DNA of 64,000 bases. It comes from Oreocharis arfaki. Its lineage: Eukaryota; Chordata; Aves; Passeriformes; Paramythiidae. Where the stretch lies: NCBI GenBank assembly GCA_013398015.1, contig VZRR01010918.1, forward strand, positions 106,751 to 170,750, in the 5' to 3' direction. This document shows positions 42,401 through 51,500 of the stretch, one piece after another (the first letter of the stretch is position 1; each line of letters opens with the position of its first letter). The position numbers and the translations under genes were made by a program. The notes under the pieces were generated by a model that saw nothing but the letters and a program-made list of their open reading frames with translations, was not told the DNA's origin and made no database searches.

Positions 42401-45400
42401 TCAGCAACTACCACATTGTTCTAGATGAACCAAGTGGTACCTCATCTGTGCTCTACATGGAAAAACCTACCCAGAATCTGAAATACAATTACTGTGTAGA
42501 AACAAGAAAGAGCCACCTTCTCTATTTAATGCAGAAGTGTAGCTCAAAATTTTTCACCTCCACAAGAAGCAGTCTCCAAAGTCAGAGGAGAGTGCTATCT
42601 GCGCTGCGTAACAGTAGCCTCCTAGCCTGCAGAACTCTACAAACCCCAGGTACAAAATGAATGGACCCTGATGGACTTGACAGGCACATATTCCATGGGG
42701 CTCTACGAAATTTTCACATTTATACAACATTGTGGAGCTCAGCCCTCACTCCCAGATGCTACTAGAACTAGCCAGGAAAATAATTATTTGCCAGTGTGTA
42801 TCAATAGTTAGCAGGCTGTTTCTCCAAAAATTCAAGCAATGAAACACAACAGCTGATAAGAGAACTACTCACAACAATAAGTATGATCACAGATATCGTG
42901 TAGTATACAGAATCCCGGAACACAGCCCACTGGGTGAGACAAACCACCTGAAAAATACCACACCTTCAGCCAACAAAAATATGCCATTTCAAAAACAATC
43001 AAACAAACACAAAGGCCCCTATCTTAAAATAACTTAGGTGGGTGAGCAGAATTATTATTATTAGCAACTGTTCTGAAACCAAATGCTGTTTTATGCTACC
43101 ATGAAGATGTATCGGTCTGTTAGACAATGAATCTATAATAAGCATTAGTAACAAAAATCATATAGAAACTTCCATTAATAAAACACATTTCTTACTAATG
43201 ATACTTGATTTGGTCACAATTTCAATCATAAAGTACAATTCATTGTACTGCAGCAAATCAGTTGTTCCTCGTTCCTTATATTTGTGGATATACTGGACTT
43301 ACTACCTGAAAAAATACGATAAACAGTTTAACCAACTATTGAGTAAATGGAGCAAATCTCATGCTTGTGTCCCAGATTCTTTGACTGTCATTGGTACCAG
43401 GACGGATCAGCAGATGCCACTGATCAGCTGACTGTAAACACAGTACTGTGTGAAGAGGAACCAGTTTCCTCAGTGTGCTACATGTTCAGAGTGCTGAAAC
43501 CACAGCTGAACTTTTTGGAAACATTTGCTATTTGTAAAGCATTCGTAAATTCTTTCCAATCTTTGACATTTTTCACAATACCATTTTTGTCTGTGATTTT
43601 GTCTTTTTTTTTTTTTTTAATATTTGCTCATGGAAACCCCTTATTTGTAAGCAATCGACTACTTAAAGACAAGTGTCTTACTAACCTGTCCTGCAAAGAG
43701 ACCACAGACACCAACAATGCAAAGGATGTTGAAAACTGCTGAACCAACAATGGTCCCAACTCCTACATCTCCATGAGTGATAAATACACCTGCAGAGGGA
43801 GCAAAAAGCACATAATTACCTCTGTTATTTAAATTCAAACTCGGAACATGTACTACTTGTAAAGTAGAGACTGTTTCAAAGGTTAACCGAAACATGTTTC
43901 ATAATTAAGGCTCATTTCCCTCTGTAATAATTTGTGCTTTTAGTCTAGCTAGCAGCTCCCCACTTTAGGCTTAAGACCTCTACATACATACTTTCAGTAA
44001 ATGATTTCATAACAAGTTAGCTCAACATTAAGTTCTCTGTTTCACACCTTGTTGTTAATGGTACAATAATCCATTCAAATGAGTATAAAACATTTCCAGT
44101 CACATTAGAAGCATGGAATTTATTTAAAGCACAGAAATCTTTCTCCAAGGTGAACAACCAGACAACTTTTGCTGAAGTTACCTGATGGCTAAAGGGAGCC
44201 TTAAAGGCCTACACTCACTGGTTTTCAAGAAGTTGGATGTGAGGTTATGGTGCATTCCTTGGGATAGTATTTCCTTAAAGTTTGTAAAAACCTCAGTCAG
44301 GATAAAGCCTACAAAGGCTTTACTAAAGATTTATCAAATTTAAGCTATCATGCTGCTAGAAAGCCACAACCTAGCTGCATTACTGAAATCTGGATGGACA
44401 AATCCCACAGCTGGAGCGCTGCTATCAATGGCTACGGGCTGTTCAGAAGGGACCGCTGAGGACAGAGCAGCGGGAGTGGTTGCCTGAGAGGAAAGGCTGA
44501 GAGAGCTGTGTTTGTTCAGCCTGGAGAAGAGAAGGCTCTGAGGAGACCTTGTTACAGCCCTTCAGTACTTAAAGGGATCTTACAGGAAAGATGAGGACAA
44601 ACTTTTTAGGACCCCTCGAACAAGGGGTAATGGTTTTAAACTAAAAGAGGGTATATTTAGACTAGATAAAAGGAATAATTTTTTTACAATGAGAGTGGTG
44701 ACACACTGGCACAAAGATGACCCCACCGCCGGGAACATTCAGGGTTAGGTTGGATGGAGCCCTGAGCAACCTGATTAGTTGGAAATGTCACCGCTCACTG
44801 CAGGGCAGCTGAACTAGATGTCCTTTACAGGTCTCTTTCTCTAGATGGGGTCTCATAAGAGTGGAGCAGAGGGGCAGAATCACCTCCCTCAACTTGCTGG
44901 CCACACTGCTTTTGGTGCAGCCCAGGATACAGCTGGTTTTCTGGGCTGCAAATGCACACTGACTGCACGTTGACAGACCATGATGAGCTTCTCACCATCC
45001 AACACCCCCAAGTCTTTCTCCTCAGGGCTGCTCTTAATCTTTTTCCAAATATATCAAATTACTTCTCAGGGGACTTCAACAAATCTCTTCTGCGTTCTGT
45101 GATCAGAATCAGACAATCCTCTCTGTGTTTTGAGAGGAGACTCACAGTTTCATGAGATATTTTGAGTAGTTAATTATACCATGAACCACAGACTAGCTGA
45201 CAGCTGCAATTGCTGATTATAAATTGACAGAAGAATGGGTACCTGTGCTTGATCTGCTGCCGATTTTTCTACAGCAGATCTCAAAAAAGCTTGTGTGTGG
45301 GCTCCATACCTATAACAGATGCAAACAGTTCTGGGGTGGAGCTCCCTGCTGCCATGAATGTGGCTCCAGCAACATCTTCACTCAAATGTAGTTTCTAGAA

Positions 45401-48400
45401 GAAAGAAATCGGCAAATTCAGAGCTGCTACTGTACTTACATTGTGGAGTTCTATAGTTATATATGTAAATGAATAGTCAATTTTGGCTTACATGGAGCTG
45501 ATTAAAGAAAAGTATCTCTGCAGATTCAAAAAGATTGAATCTCAAATTGTTTTCATTAATTTACTTTTGGACTTCAAACACTATAATTCAATTCCCCAAC
45601 TCTTAGGGCTTCTAAAATTTGAAAATAAAAATCCGTAACAGAAAAATATAACCTTAGTGAATAAATCCTACTAACAGCAGGCTTGATTCTGGCTTCACTT
45701 TTCAACTGTGTTAATCAACAGTGAGTCCGCTGACACAGATAAAATTAGTCCAATTAGACACAGAGAGGCAGAGAGATCTATTTTTATGACAGTGTCTCTT
45801 AAGCCCTAATAGGATATGGATAACTCAGAATTCTCAGACCAGCATAAACATGTGCGGGTCCACAAGTGGGCTGCATCAATTTAGCAGTCTGAAGATCTTT
45901 CCCTTGAACTATAAACATGGTTTATGGAGGAGCTTTTTCCTTTTCGAGAATCTCTAGGCTCATCTTTAGTACATTATTTTCCTTTCAAGGACAGAAAAGT
46001 AACTAGTGACAAAAGGAGAAGTAAAAAAATCCTGTATTTTTCAAGCAGTTTGCCTGAAAACATCTTAAGCTGATGACAGTGGCTTCCTACACATCTTGAC
46101 AAAACATAACACACAAACATGATCTATTACCAGTCATACTGCTGTGAGAGCTCAAACCTAAGTGTCTGAACTCTTCTTAGATGTTTAAATGTTCAGCAGA
46201 ACATAAGGCAAGATGCAAAGGTTTTATGAGGGATCAGTAACCAGTAATTAGTACAACCAACTGGTATAACTTAAACGTGGTGTCTAAGGTGCTTGCTGAA
46301 TACAGAACATCTGGAACCAGAGAGAAAAGATCCCAACTGAGTATTTTACTAATATTGATCACCTCCCTTATTTTTCTATTTGTTCTTCTACTGATAAGTC
46401 AAAGCTTGTAACTTGTAGTAACCAACAGGTATTTAGTACATTTAGCCATAGGAAAACAGACTTTTTAATTAGCTACAAAAACCACCAGGAGTTTTTCAGA
46501 AAATGATCACTCTTGTTTAAAAGCAAAGGAGATGAGATTTTCATTTTGCCTTTAGAAAGGAGTTAAAATCTACATTTGTATTATGTACTCATTTTGTTCA
46601 CCAAAGTCATACTCAACACAACATTTACTTGCCATGTATAAATTCTACCCCATCACAATCAACTCAATTAGAATCCTACATGTAATTTTTCAAAGTCTTC
46701 TCAAAAATTATGTAAAGGCATTATGTTTATTTCCTTTTTTTTTCAATATAAAATAAGTATTCTCATTCGATATCCAAGGTACCTACTTTTCTCATGCATT
46801 TTCCCTTTTCTCCACTGTAGGGTAGGGCCACATATACTTCCTTTTTCCTTGCTGGTACATGGTAGACGTGCAATAAGATTTGCATAGCCAACACATTCAT
46901 TTTTCTATCTACGATATCTTTTCACAAGTTACTTTTTAAAAAAGGAGTACAATAATGAACCCAACTCATCCATAACCTGTACTTCTCCTAGTTACATGCT
47001 TCAGGTATTTAAGAGTGGGCTTTGCCATCCGATCTCATTAAATCTTTGATTTTTTTCTGCTTGAGTATGACAAGAGGAACAAGTATGCACAGACCACTGG
47101 TTCATTTTCTGATGGAAGCTCAAATCATTTGAAAAGGATCAATGCCAAAAAGTTGACAGGAATGAAATCTAAACAATGATGACACAAAATTTTTGATTCT
47201 CTAAATAATATTCTCTAAATAAATTTCTAAAAGAGTAATTAAGTTCTTTAGCATACCTCACAAATTTTCTCTAAAGATGGAACAAAGAAGTCATCACATA
47301 CTATGGCCAAAGCATAGAACATATACAGAGCCTGTAAAGAAAATAAATTCAAGGAATACTTCAGATTTTTCCTGTACATGAACAGAGGAAAAAGGCAATG
47401 GTACCTTTATTCAAATTAGCAGAAATACACAACTTCAATTTTTGCTCCATTCCAAAGAAAAATCTCCCGGTTTATAAAATTATAACATAAAACCAGATTT
47501 TTTAATGTAAGATCTCATTTAGAACGTTTGTCAGACCCTAAAATACGAAAGGTACCACACTTTGACTGAACAGGATGCCTCAACAGATTTCACAAAACCT
47601 AAAGTAACAGGTAAAGCTTACAAAGTTATGTAGTCAACCTCCATATTTTTAACTAATTATCAGACCAAGTAATTAAACACAAAGTAAAACCAGGCTGATT
47701 ATCAATATTCAGGAAATAATTACAGCAGGAAATAATAATCCATGGACCCTGGCCATGGATCACTGCACCAAAACTCTTAGGAATGATCTTTGTTCCCTGC
47801 ATACACGTAATTCTCCCGCTGTCTTACGGAGGTTTATGTGCTGCGCCCATGCTGTAGGCCTAATCCTGCCATTGTCCATCAAACACAGCTCCTTCTTACT
47901 TTACTTTCCCTGAGCTGGAAATAATAACCTGGAGCCTGTAGGCCTCACTTGCTTTGTTTTAACTACAATAGAAAATAAAACTCCACATGACATTTTCTAT
48001 ATTCCTCAGGGTTGGTTTGGGTTTTTTTAATTACTATTGCATCTACTGCATAGAGGCACAAAAGAAAAGAAAGAGACTCAAGAAACTTCCACATCATGTT
48101 CAATGTCATCAACAAAGGAATCCCACACTCTGTCTACACAACATGAAATAAAAGTCACGTGATCCATTCTGACAGGATTTATCTCCAAGAGGATGAATGA
48201 ATAGGCACTGCATTCAGACTTGCCTCATTTTCTTAAATCATAGTGTAATAGAATTATTTAGGTTGGAAAAGATCCTTAAGATCATCAAGTCCACCACTAC
48301 ACCATGTCGCTAAGGCATTACCTTTCAAGAAATTGTACTCGTATAGACATAATAGAAATACTCAAATCAAAGTATTAAAAACTTGTTGATAAATACAGAA

Positions 48401-48582
48401 CTCTACTTAGTAAGGTCACTATGATGACTAGTATCTTATTAAAAAAAAATAAAATAAGTAGCATAAAAGGAAAACAAAAATGAAGGACAGTAGAGGAAAA
48501 CTTACAGCTGTGATATGAAGCAGAATTCCTCCTTGCTGACGTTCTTTATTTGTAAATATATCTTCAGGAAACTCATTAATGG
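18331..48582 (-). CDS. SLC24A4: SLC24A4 (NCKX4), K+-dependent Na+/Ca2+ exchanger, 15 coding exons, 5' end missing
   Basis: This is a multi-pass membrane protein that extrudes Ca2+ with K+ in exchange for Na+. I assembled 15 minus-strand exons, all GT-AG and all in frame: 48506-48582, 47257-47331, 45310-45394, 43686-43789, 42873-42947, 41850-41875, 41102-41155, 39909-40051, 35164-35333, 33098-33242, 23555-23721, 22021-22135, 20721-20833, 20040-20105 and 18331-18483. They total 1568 nt, about 521 residues plus stop, against about 620 for the human protein. Visible landmarks are alpha-1 (GSSTPELFAS), alpha-2 (GTSVPDCMAS), NVFDI, and the tail FPMCREEL. From family knowledge, the Glu of alpha-1 and Asp of alpha-2 bind Ca2+/Na+, and the Asp of NVFDI confers K+ dependence; all three are present. 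The C-terminus and the loop motif ENIENGN favour SLC24A4 over SLC24A3. The start codon and signal-peptide exons are not visible. No frameshift or premature stop is seen. Confidence 0.95.
20040..20105 (-). CDS. SLC24A4: SLC24A4 exon: TM10
   Basis: Twenty-two codons, VKINSKGLVYSVALLLGSVA plus LT, phase 0 on both sides. The acceptor is TTCCACAG and the donor GTAAGT. It is nearly identical in pattern to the corresponding mammalian exon. Confidence 0.95.
20721..20833 (-). CDS. SLC24A4: SLC24A4 exon: alpha-2 repeat, second half
   Basis: Completes Gly, then LGDMAVSNTVGSNVFDILVG and LGVPWGLQTIAIDYGST. GDMAVSN..GSNVFDI.VGLG.PW is the second half of alpha-2. The Asp of NVFDI corresponds to the residue that gives NCKX2 its K+ dependence, so this protein should be K+-dependent. 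The acceptor is CTGCAG and the donor GTATGT. Confidence 0.97.
22021..22135 (-). CDS. SLC24A4: SLC24A4 exon: alpha-2 repeat, first half
   Basis: Encodes VTVIGYTLGIPDVIMGITFL then AAGTSVPDCMASLIVARQ and one base of Gly. GTSVPDCMASL is the alpha-2 signature, with the Asp that in NCKX2 is essential for cation binding. The acceptor is TTCAG. The donor GTACTG departs from the GTAAGT consensus and is the weakest donor among these exons. Confidence 0.97.
23555..23721 (-). CDS. SLC24A4: SLC24A4 exon: TM6-TM7
   Basis: Completes the Asp codon, then GKVNKIKWLLTWPLIFVLF, ATIPNCSKPRWERCFML, and TFILSTLWIALFSYFMVWM. It carries the end of the loop and the first two helices of the second membrane block. PNC.KPRWE is a family signature. 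The acceptor is CCTGCAG and the donor GTAAGT. Confidence 0.96.
24051..24104 (+). repeat. A/C-rich simple sequence
   Basis: An A run followed by CACCAACAACACCAAACAACC-like sequence and a C-rich end; almost no G or T on this strand. Low complexity. Confidence 0.8.
29525..29665 (+). repeat. Diverged CR1/L3-like LINE fragment
   Basis: AGGTTCAAAGTAAGTAAAAGG...TTCTTCAC...AAATTCCTTTCCAAAGGATATTGTGG...GTTTGCAAAG...ATGAACA follows the order of the 3' non-coding part of old CR1/L3 elements (AAATAAAAGGAAGTTCTTCAC...CTGCCACAGGATGTTGTG...). The divergence suggests an old insertion. Confidence 0.45.
31762..31952 (+). repeat. CR1 LINE 3' end
   Basis: Contains GTGGAATCGCTGTCTCTGGC, TGCTCAGTAACATGGTTTAG, GGCTGGACTCAATAATC and CCAACCTTATTGATTCTAGG ATTCTATGAT, all in the order of the CR1 3' untranslated region. 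The tail is the usual short ATTCTATG repeat. The copy is 5'-truncated. Confidence 0.85.
32008..32032 (+). repeat. (ATT)n-type triplet repeat
   Basis: TTATTATTACTATTATTATTACT: interrupted triplet microsatellite of about 25 bp. Confidence 0.85.
33098..33242 (-). CDS. SLC24A4: SLC24A4 exon: distal cytoplasmic loop
   Basis: Encodes RQRLIQSANGSSKALQNRRQ, ENIENGNIPVGNQEEENEQD and SLTPFSVP, ending one base into Asp. RQRLI.SANG and ENIENGN are SLC24A4 loop motifs. As I remember the human protein, it has a proline-rich insert here; this copy has a shorter acidic stretch (EEENEQD). The acceptor is CTGCAG and the donor GTAAGG. Confidence 0.93.
35164..35333 (-). CDS. SLC24A4: SLC24A4 exon: middle of cytoplasmic loop
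   Basis: Completes the Val codon, then KGIQQYGKNSVMMVDEI, SSPPKYRFPEAGLRIMITNK, and FGPRTRMRMASRLIINE. The segment EAGLRIMIT...FGPRTR.RMASR.IINE is the conserved core of the NCKX3/4 loop. The acceptor is CATTAG, with a poor pyrimidine tract, and the donor GTATGT. I chose the start from frame continuity with the previous exon. Confidence 0.94.
39909..40051 (-). CDS. SLC24A4: SLC24A4 exon: first part of cytoplasmic loop
   Basis: Begins with the last base of the Lys codon, then YNVKMQNFFMLKRKN, a variable stretch, and DDPSIPLLCK, ending one base into a Val codon. YNVKMQ and DDPS(I/V)PLL match SLC24A4 and not SLC24A3, and this is among the best evidence for the paralogue. The acceptor is TTTCAG and the donor GTAAGG. 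Confidence 0.93.
41102..41155 (-). CDS. SLC24A4: SLC24A4 exon: TM5
   Basis: A 54-bp exon completing a Trp codon, then WESLVLIVMYSFYILIM and two bases of Lys. It forms TM5, the last helix of the first membrane block. The acceptor TTTTTGAG is only mildly pyrimidine-rich close to the AG; the donor is GTAAGTAC. Confidence 0.93.
41850..41875 (-). CDS. SLC24A4: SLC24A4 26-bp micro-exon: FIYDEKIE
   Basis: Encodes FIYDEKIE plus two bases of a Trp codon, between a TTTTTAG acceptor and a GTAAGTTG donor. It is required to join TM4 to TM5 in frame: without it the next exon would shift. The FIYDE motif is conserved in the family. It is far below the size most gene finders report, so it is easily missed. 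Confidence 0.9.
42873..42947 (-). CDS. SLC24A4: SLC24A4 exon: TM4 region
   Basis: Twenty-five codons: VVCLTQWAVFRDSVYYT then ISVIILIV, ending phase 0 with donor GTGAGT after a TTTCAG acceptor. RDSVYYTISVI is the conserved TM4 entry. The stretch before it differs slightly from the mammalian protein as I remember it (Gln-Trp where human has Trp-Trp, Phe for Cys before RDS), which looks like ordinary divergence. Confidence 0.94.
43604..43618 (+). repeat. Poly(T) run
   Basis: Fifteen consecutive T residues on the plus strand inside an SLC24A4 intron, with no recognisable element attached. Confidence 0.9.
43686..43789 (-). CDS. SLC24A4: SLC24A4 exon: rest of alpha-1 and TM3
   Basis: Completes the split Gly codon, then encodes VFITHGDVGVGTIVGSAVFN and ILCIVGVCGLFAGQ. 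GDVGVGTIVGSAVFNIL is the second half of alpha-1. The His in FITHGD is an SLC24A4 feature, where SLC24A3 has Lys. The acceptor is CTGCAG and the donor GTTAGT. Confidence 0.97.
44370..44840 (+). mobile_element. CR1 LINE, internally deleted
   Basis: The 5' part (about 44370-44475: CTGGAGCGCTGCTATCAATG GCTACGG...TTCAGAAGGGAC) resembles the CR1 endonuclease-coding region. At about 44480 it passes directly into GAGGAAAGGCTGAGAGAGCT...TTCAGCCTGGAGAAGAGAAG, which belongs near the end of ORF2. The 3' region then continues through GAGAGTGGTGACACACTGGC and GGTTGGATGGAGCCCTGAGC to GAACTAGATGTCCTTTACAG. Most of the reverse transcriptase is therefore absent. It is non-functional. Confidence 0.8.
44841..45050 (-). 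mobile_element. CR1 LINE fragment in inverted orientation
   Basis: Read on the minus strand it gives the CR1 ORF2 segment containing GTGATTCTGCCCCTCTGCTC and ATGAGACCCCATCTAGA, with CCTGAGGAGAAAGACTTGGG upstream. This is the part of ORF2 that normally precedes the GAGGAAAGGCTGAG region of the neighbouring plus-strand copy. It abuts that copy without a gap and lacks its own 3' end. Confidence 0.75.
45310..45394 (-). CDS. SLC24A4: SLC24A4 exon: alpha-1 repeat
   Basis: Encodes KLHLSEDVAGATFMAAGSS then TPELFASVI(G). This is the core of the alpha-1 repeat in TM2. The Glu in TPELFAS corresponds to the Glu shown in NCKX2 to be essential for cation transport, and it is intact here. The acceptor is TTCTAG, the donor GTATGG, and the exon ends one base into a Gly codon. 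SSTPELFAS (rather than SSAPELFTS) fits SLC24A4 better than SLC24A3. Confidence 0.96.
47257..47331 (-). CDS. SLC24A4: SLC24A4 exon: TM1
   Basis: Twenty-five codons encoding ALYMFYALAIVCDDFF and then VPSLEKICE. This is the strongly conserved TM1 and its cytoplasmic/extracellular boundary in NCKX proteins. It is phase 0 on both sides, with a TTTACAG acceptor and GTATGC donor. The residues match the SLC24A3/A4 branch closely. Confidence 0.96.
48237..48325 (-). repeat. CR1 LINE 3' fragment
   Basis: TAGAATTATTTAGGTTGGAA AAGATCCTTAAGATCATCAA GTCCACCACTACACCATGTC GCTAAGG matches the reverse complement of a CR1 3' end (GATCATCGAGTCCAACC... and CCATGTCNCTAAG). It lies only ~180 bp from the splice donor of exon 48506-48582. 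Confidence 0.75.
48506..48582 (-). CDS. SLC24A4: SLC24A4 exon: end of N-terminal ectodomain and start of TM1
   Basis: Encodes (A)INEFPEDIFTNKERQQGG followed by ILLHITA, the family's membrane-proximal ectodomain and the first half of TM1. The acceptor is TTTCAG and the donor GTAAGT. The exon begins with the last two bases of a codon, so an upstream exon ending in one extra base is required; I could not find it in 48583-64000. This is the most 5' coding exon I can support. By comparison with the 17-exon human gene it is probably exon 3. Confidence 0.93.
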
Positions 48583-51500
48583 CTGAAAGAAAAATACACA
48601 TTTTTTAAAAAAACTGTACAGCATGTATAAATGGAAGAACAAAAAATAAGGATGCATCTGTAGAAACATATGACCAAACATAAGTGTCTCTTCTGATGTA
48701 TTACATTACAGCTTGCCACTTCAGAATGTCTTTAGTGCTCTATAGTTTTGAGACACTCTGTAATCACAGTTGACATTCTTACTCTTACAGGAACACAGTA
48801 CAGGATAATTCAGAAACTATTGGTCAAGATGCAGCAATCTGCAATGCTTTAATCTATTTAATATGTTTCATAAACATTTTTAGATGCCAAGAGACGCCTA
48901 TATGCCTCTAACAGCCAAGTAGGTTCCCTGTAGTAATATACTGCTATATATAGTAATATCTAGTATAGTAAAATACCATTCCTTCCATATAATATGATTC
49001 CCTCCATGAGAGTGGAATACTCTTCTGGAATAATACTGAAATACCATCAGCTTTAAGAACTTCTTGTCAGTTTCATTAGCTGACAAAAGCAAAATTTTTG
49101 AGAGAAGTTATTCCCTACCACATGAAATAACGTATGGCAAAAAAATTAATAAGCACGCAAAGCATGTGGGTTTTAAAAAATTCTGCCCATTGAAAACTAA
49201 GATTAACTGAAGTGATTGGCAACTAAAAAAAAATTAAGGAAAGTTCTGCGGGAGAAAAGACCCAGATCTACAAGTGCTGGCATCTTACACAATATGGCTG
49301 TTCTTACATCACTGGTTAAAATACCAGGCCCACATGGGTGCACTCAGGACACACGCACGACTTTTCTCATTGCAACCCCCATTTTGTTCTCTGTCCCCTC
49401 CATTCAAGCTGTGGCAGTGAGAACACACATAGGACAGCAAAGAACAGAGCCCTGGACCGAATCCCTAGCAACAATAACAGGACTCTGCATGTGAGGTAGA
49501 TCTTTTTACATAATCGGATGCAGAGGTGTGCAGCTCCCATCACAGGTGTTTGCGCCAGAAGTCCCATCCCCTTACTGGCACCACACAGCAGAAGGAATAT
49601 ATCCCTGCCCCCTAACTTGGCAAAATGGACTTGTCATCTGGGAAGCTATTACCCACCCAGTAATCTCATTCAGTTGAGAACAGTATTTCACAGTACAATG
49701 TTAAAAATGGTTAAATTAGGAAAAATCAAAGTTTTAAGAAGCATGAATAAAAATCACCATTTTTCTGATCTTTCTAAGGTGACTTTACCTATCTGAAGTT
49801 AATACCACACAGGAAATCAGAAGTCCCGAGGACATCAAAAGTAAGAGCCAGAAAATAAAAATGATCCTAGGCATGTGGTCACAAAACAAAAGCAAAGCAG
49901 CTTCACTGCAAACTGCCTTGCTTCAAAGACAGTGACAAAAGTATATTCTGGTGATAACAGTATTAGTAATAAATAACTACCTGTAATAAATACCTGCTTG
50001 TCTCACAGAGGTAGTACCACATGAATTAACATGAAGACAGCTTTCCTCAAAGATAATGCTCCTCTCTACAAAGAACTCATGGTGTACAGTTGTTCTCACA
50101 AGGAGACAATTCAAGATCTTCTTTAAAAGTCACGGAAATTAACCAAAGCTCTGGAGCTTGGTAGGCAAGATTTCTTCCTTAATGAAATGGTCACCTACCA
50201 GTAAGTTCCAAGGCACAGTATGGAGTTTTACAGTATAAACATTTGCTGTCTTTATGGCTTTATTATCCAAATAACCATAGGTTTGGTCTAACTACCATTT
50301 ATAAATTCTGTATACCTTATCTACACACACTGTTCTTTATTTACTAGCTATATTGTGCCTTTAGTATTTTAAACGATTTGTTTTTCTTACCTACTGCTCT
50401 GATAATCTGGTTTCTCAGGAAAAAGCTATTTGGATTCCCTTGGGTCCTATCTTAGGCCTGGGAATTCAACAACATGTAACTGAAGGGGGCAGTGGCATTC
50501 CCTCATCTGTATAAGCTGACAGAGGGAATATGACATTATCAGAGTTTGAGAGAGCAGTCTGCCCTCACGGTACAATCTGATATGTGTGCACTGCACAGCA
50601 AGGCACTGCTCTGCTTCACACAGATATTTTCTCGTGTATGGGAGATGGAGTTATCTGGCTGCCTGAGTGGGAGCTACATCTCCTTGGTTTCTACTGAAAA
50701 GAGACAGAACAGATGGGAGAAGAAGATGAAATGAAAAGCAGTACATCTAATGGGGCTAACCTTTGCCAAAAAAAGGAGGGGAACATACACCCGTCATCTT
50801 AAAACCAGATAGAAATACAGAAATATTTATCCTGCTGGTACTGTTGCAAACTTACGGCTGCTGCAGCTCATCTTATCTAGCAGAGATCTCAGGAGGAAAG
50901 GAGGGCACCAAGAAAGCCAAGTCTATATTGCAATTGCCATAATTCTGTAGCTCGTTCCCTCTCTCCAATCATTAAATGAGTGGGGAAACAAAGGCAGCTT
51001 AATCCAGTTACAACTTGGAGGGGACATCACCACCTTTTTCTCTGAGTCATGGACATAAAAAAATCCTTCATTATGGCATGACAGAAAGGATGATTCACCT
51101 TTGATAAAAAGCTCTGGCTGAGCTGCCTGTGGCTAAAGAGCTATACAAAGCATGCAAACAGCATGCCTCAGGACAGAATATAAGCGCAGCCGCACAGTAT
51201 AAGCTGCCTGCATAGCTCTGGAGCAAAGACCTGGCACGAAGCAGCTGGGACAACCCCGGCATGTTGGTGACACCTGCCCTGACAGGCTGTTAGCAGATTA
51301 ATTCTGGGTACCATGGGAGCATTGTTTCCACACGCCCTACCCATACTCTGACAGGCAGGCTGCCAATGAAGTTAAGTTTCAGAATCCCCTAAGCCTGACA
51401 ACCATCTCAAGAACCACGTGGATCTGTGGTTTTATAACCTGCCTTGACATGTGATTTCCTCACCTTATTAGCAGTTGATTTACTCACAACAAGCATGCCA

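Larger units (their letters stand above)
41876..45309 (-). other. SLC24A4 introns around TM3-TM4 exons
   Basis: The introns 41876-42872, 42948-43685 and 43790-45309 lie here. The second contains a 15-base T run (43604-43618). The third contains the composite CR1 locus at 44370-45050, which occupies nearly half of it. No extra exon was found. Confidence 0.75.
45395..48505 (-). other. SLC24A4 introns flanking the TM1 exon
   Basis: The introns 45395-47256 and 47332-48505. A CR1 3' fragment lies at 48237-48325. A short duplicated TTCTCTAAATAA occurs near 47195-47222. Nothing else was recognised. Confidence 0.75.
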
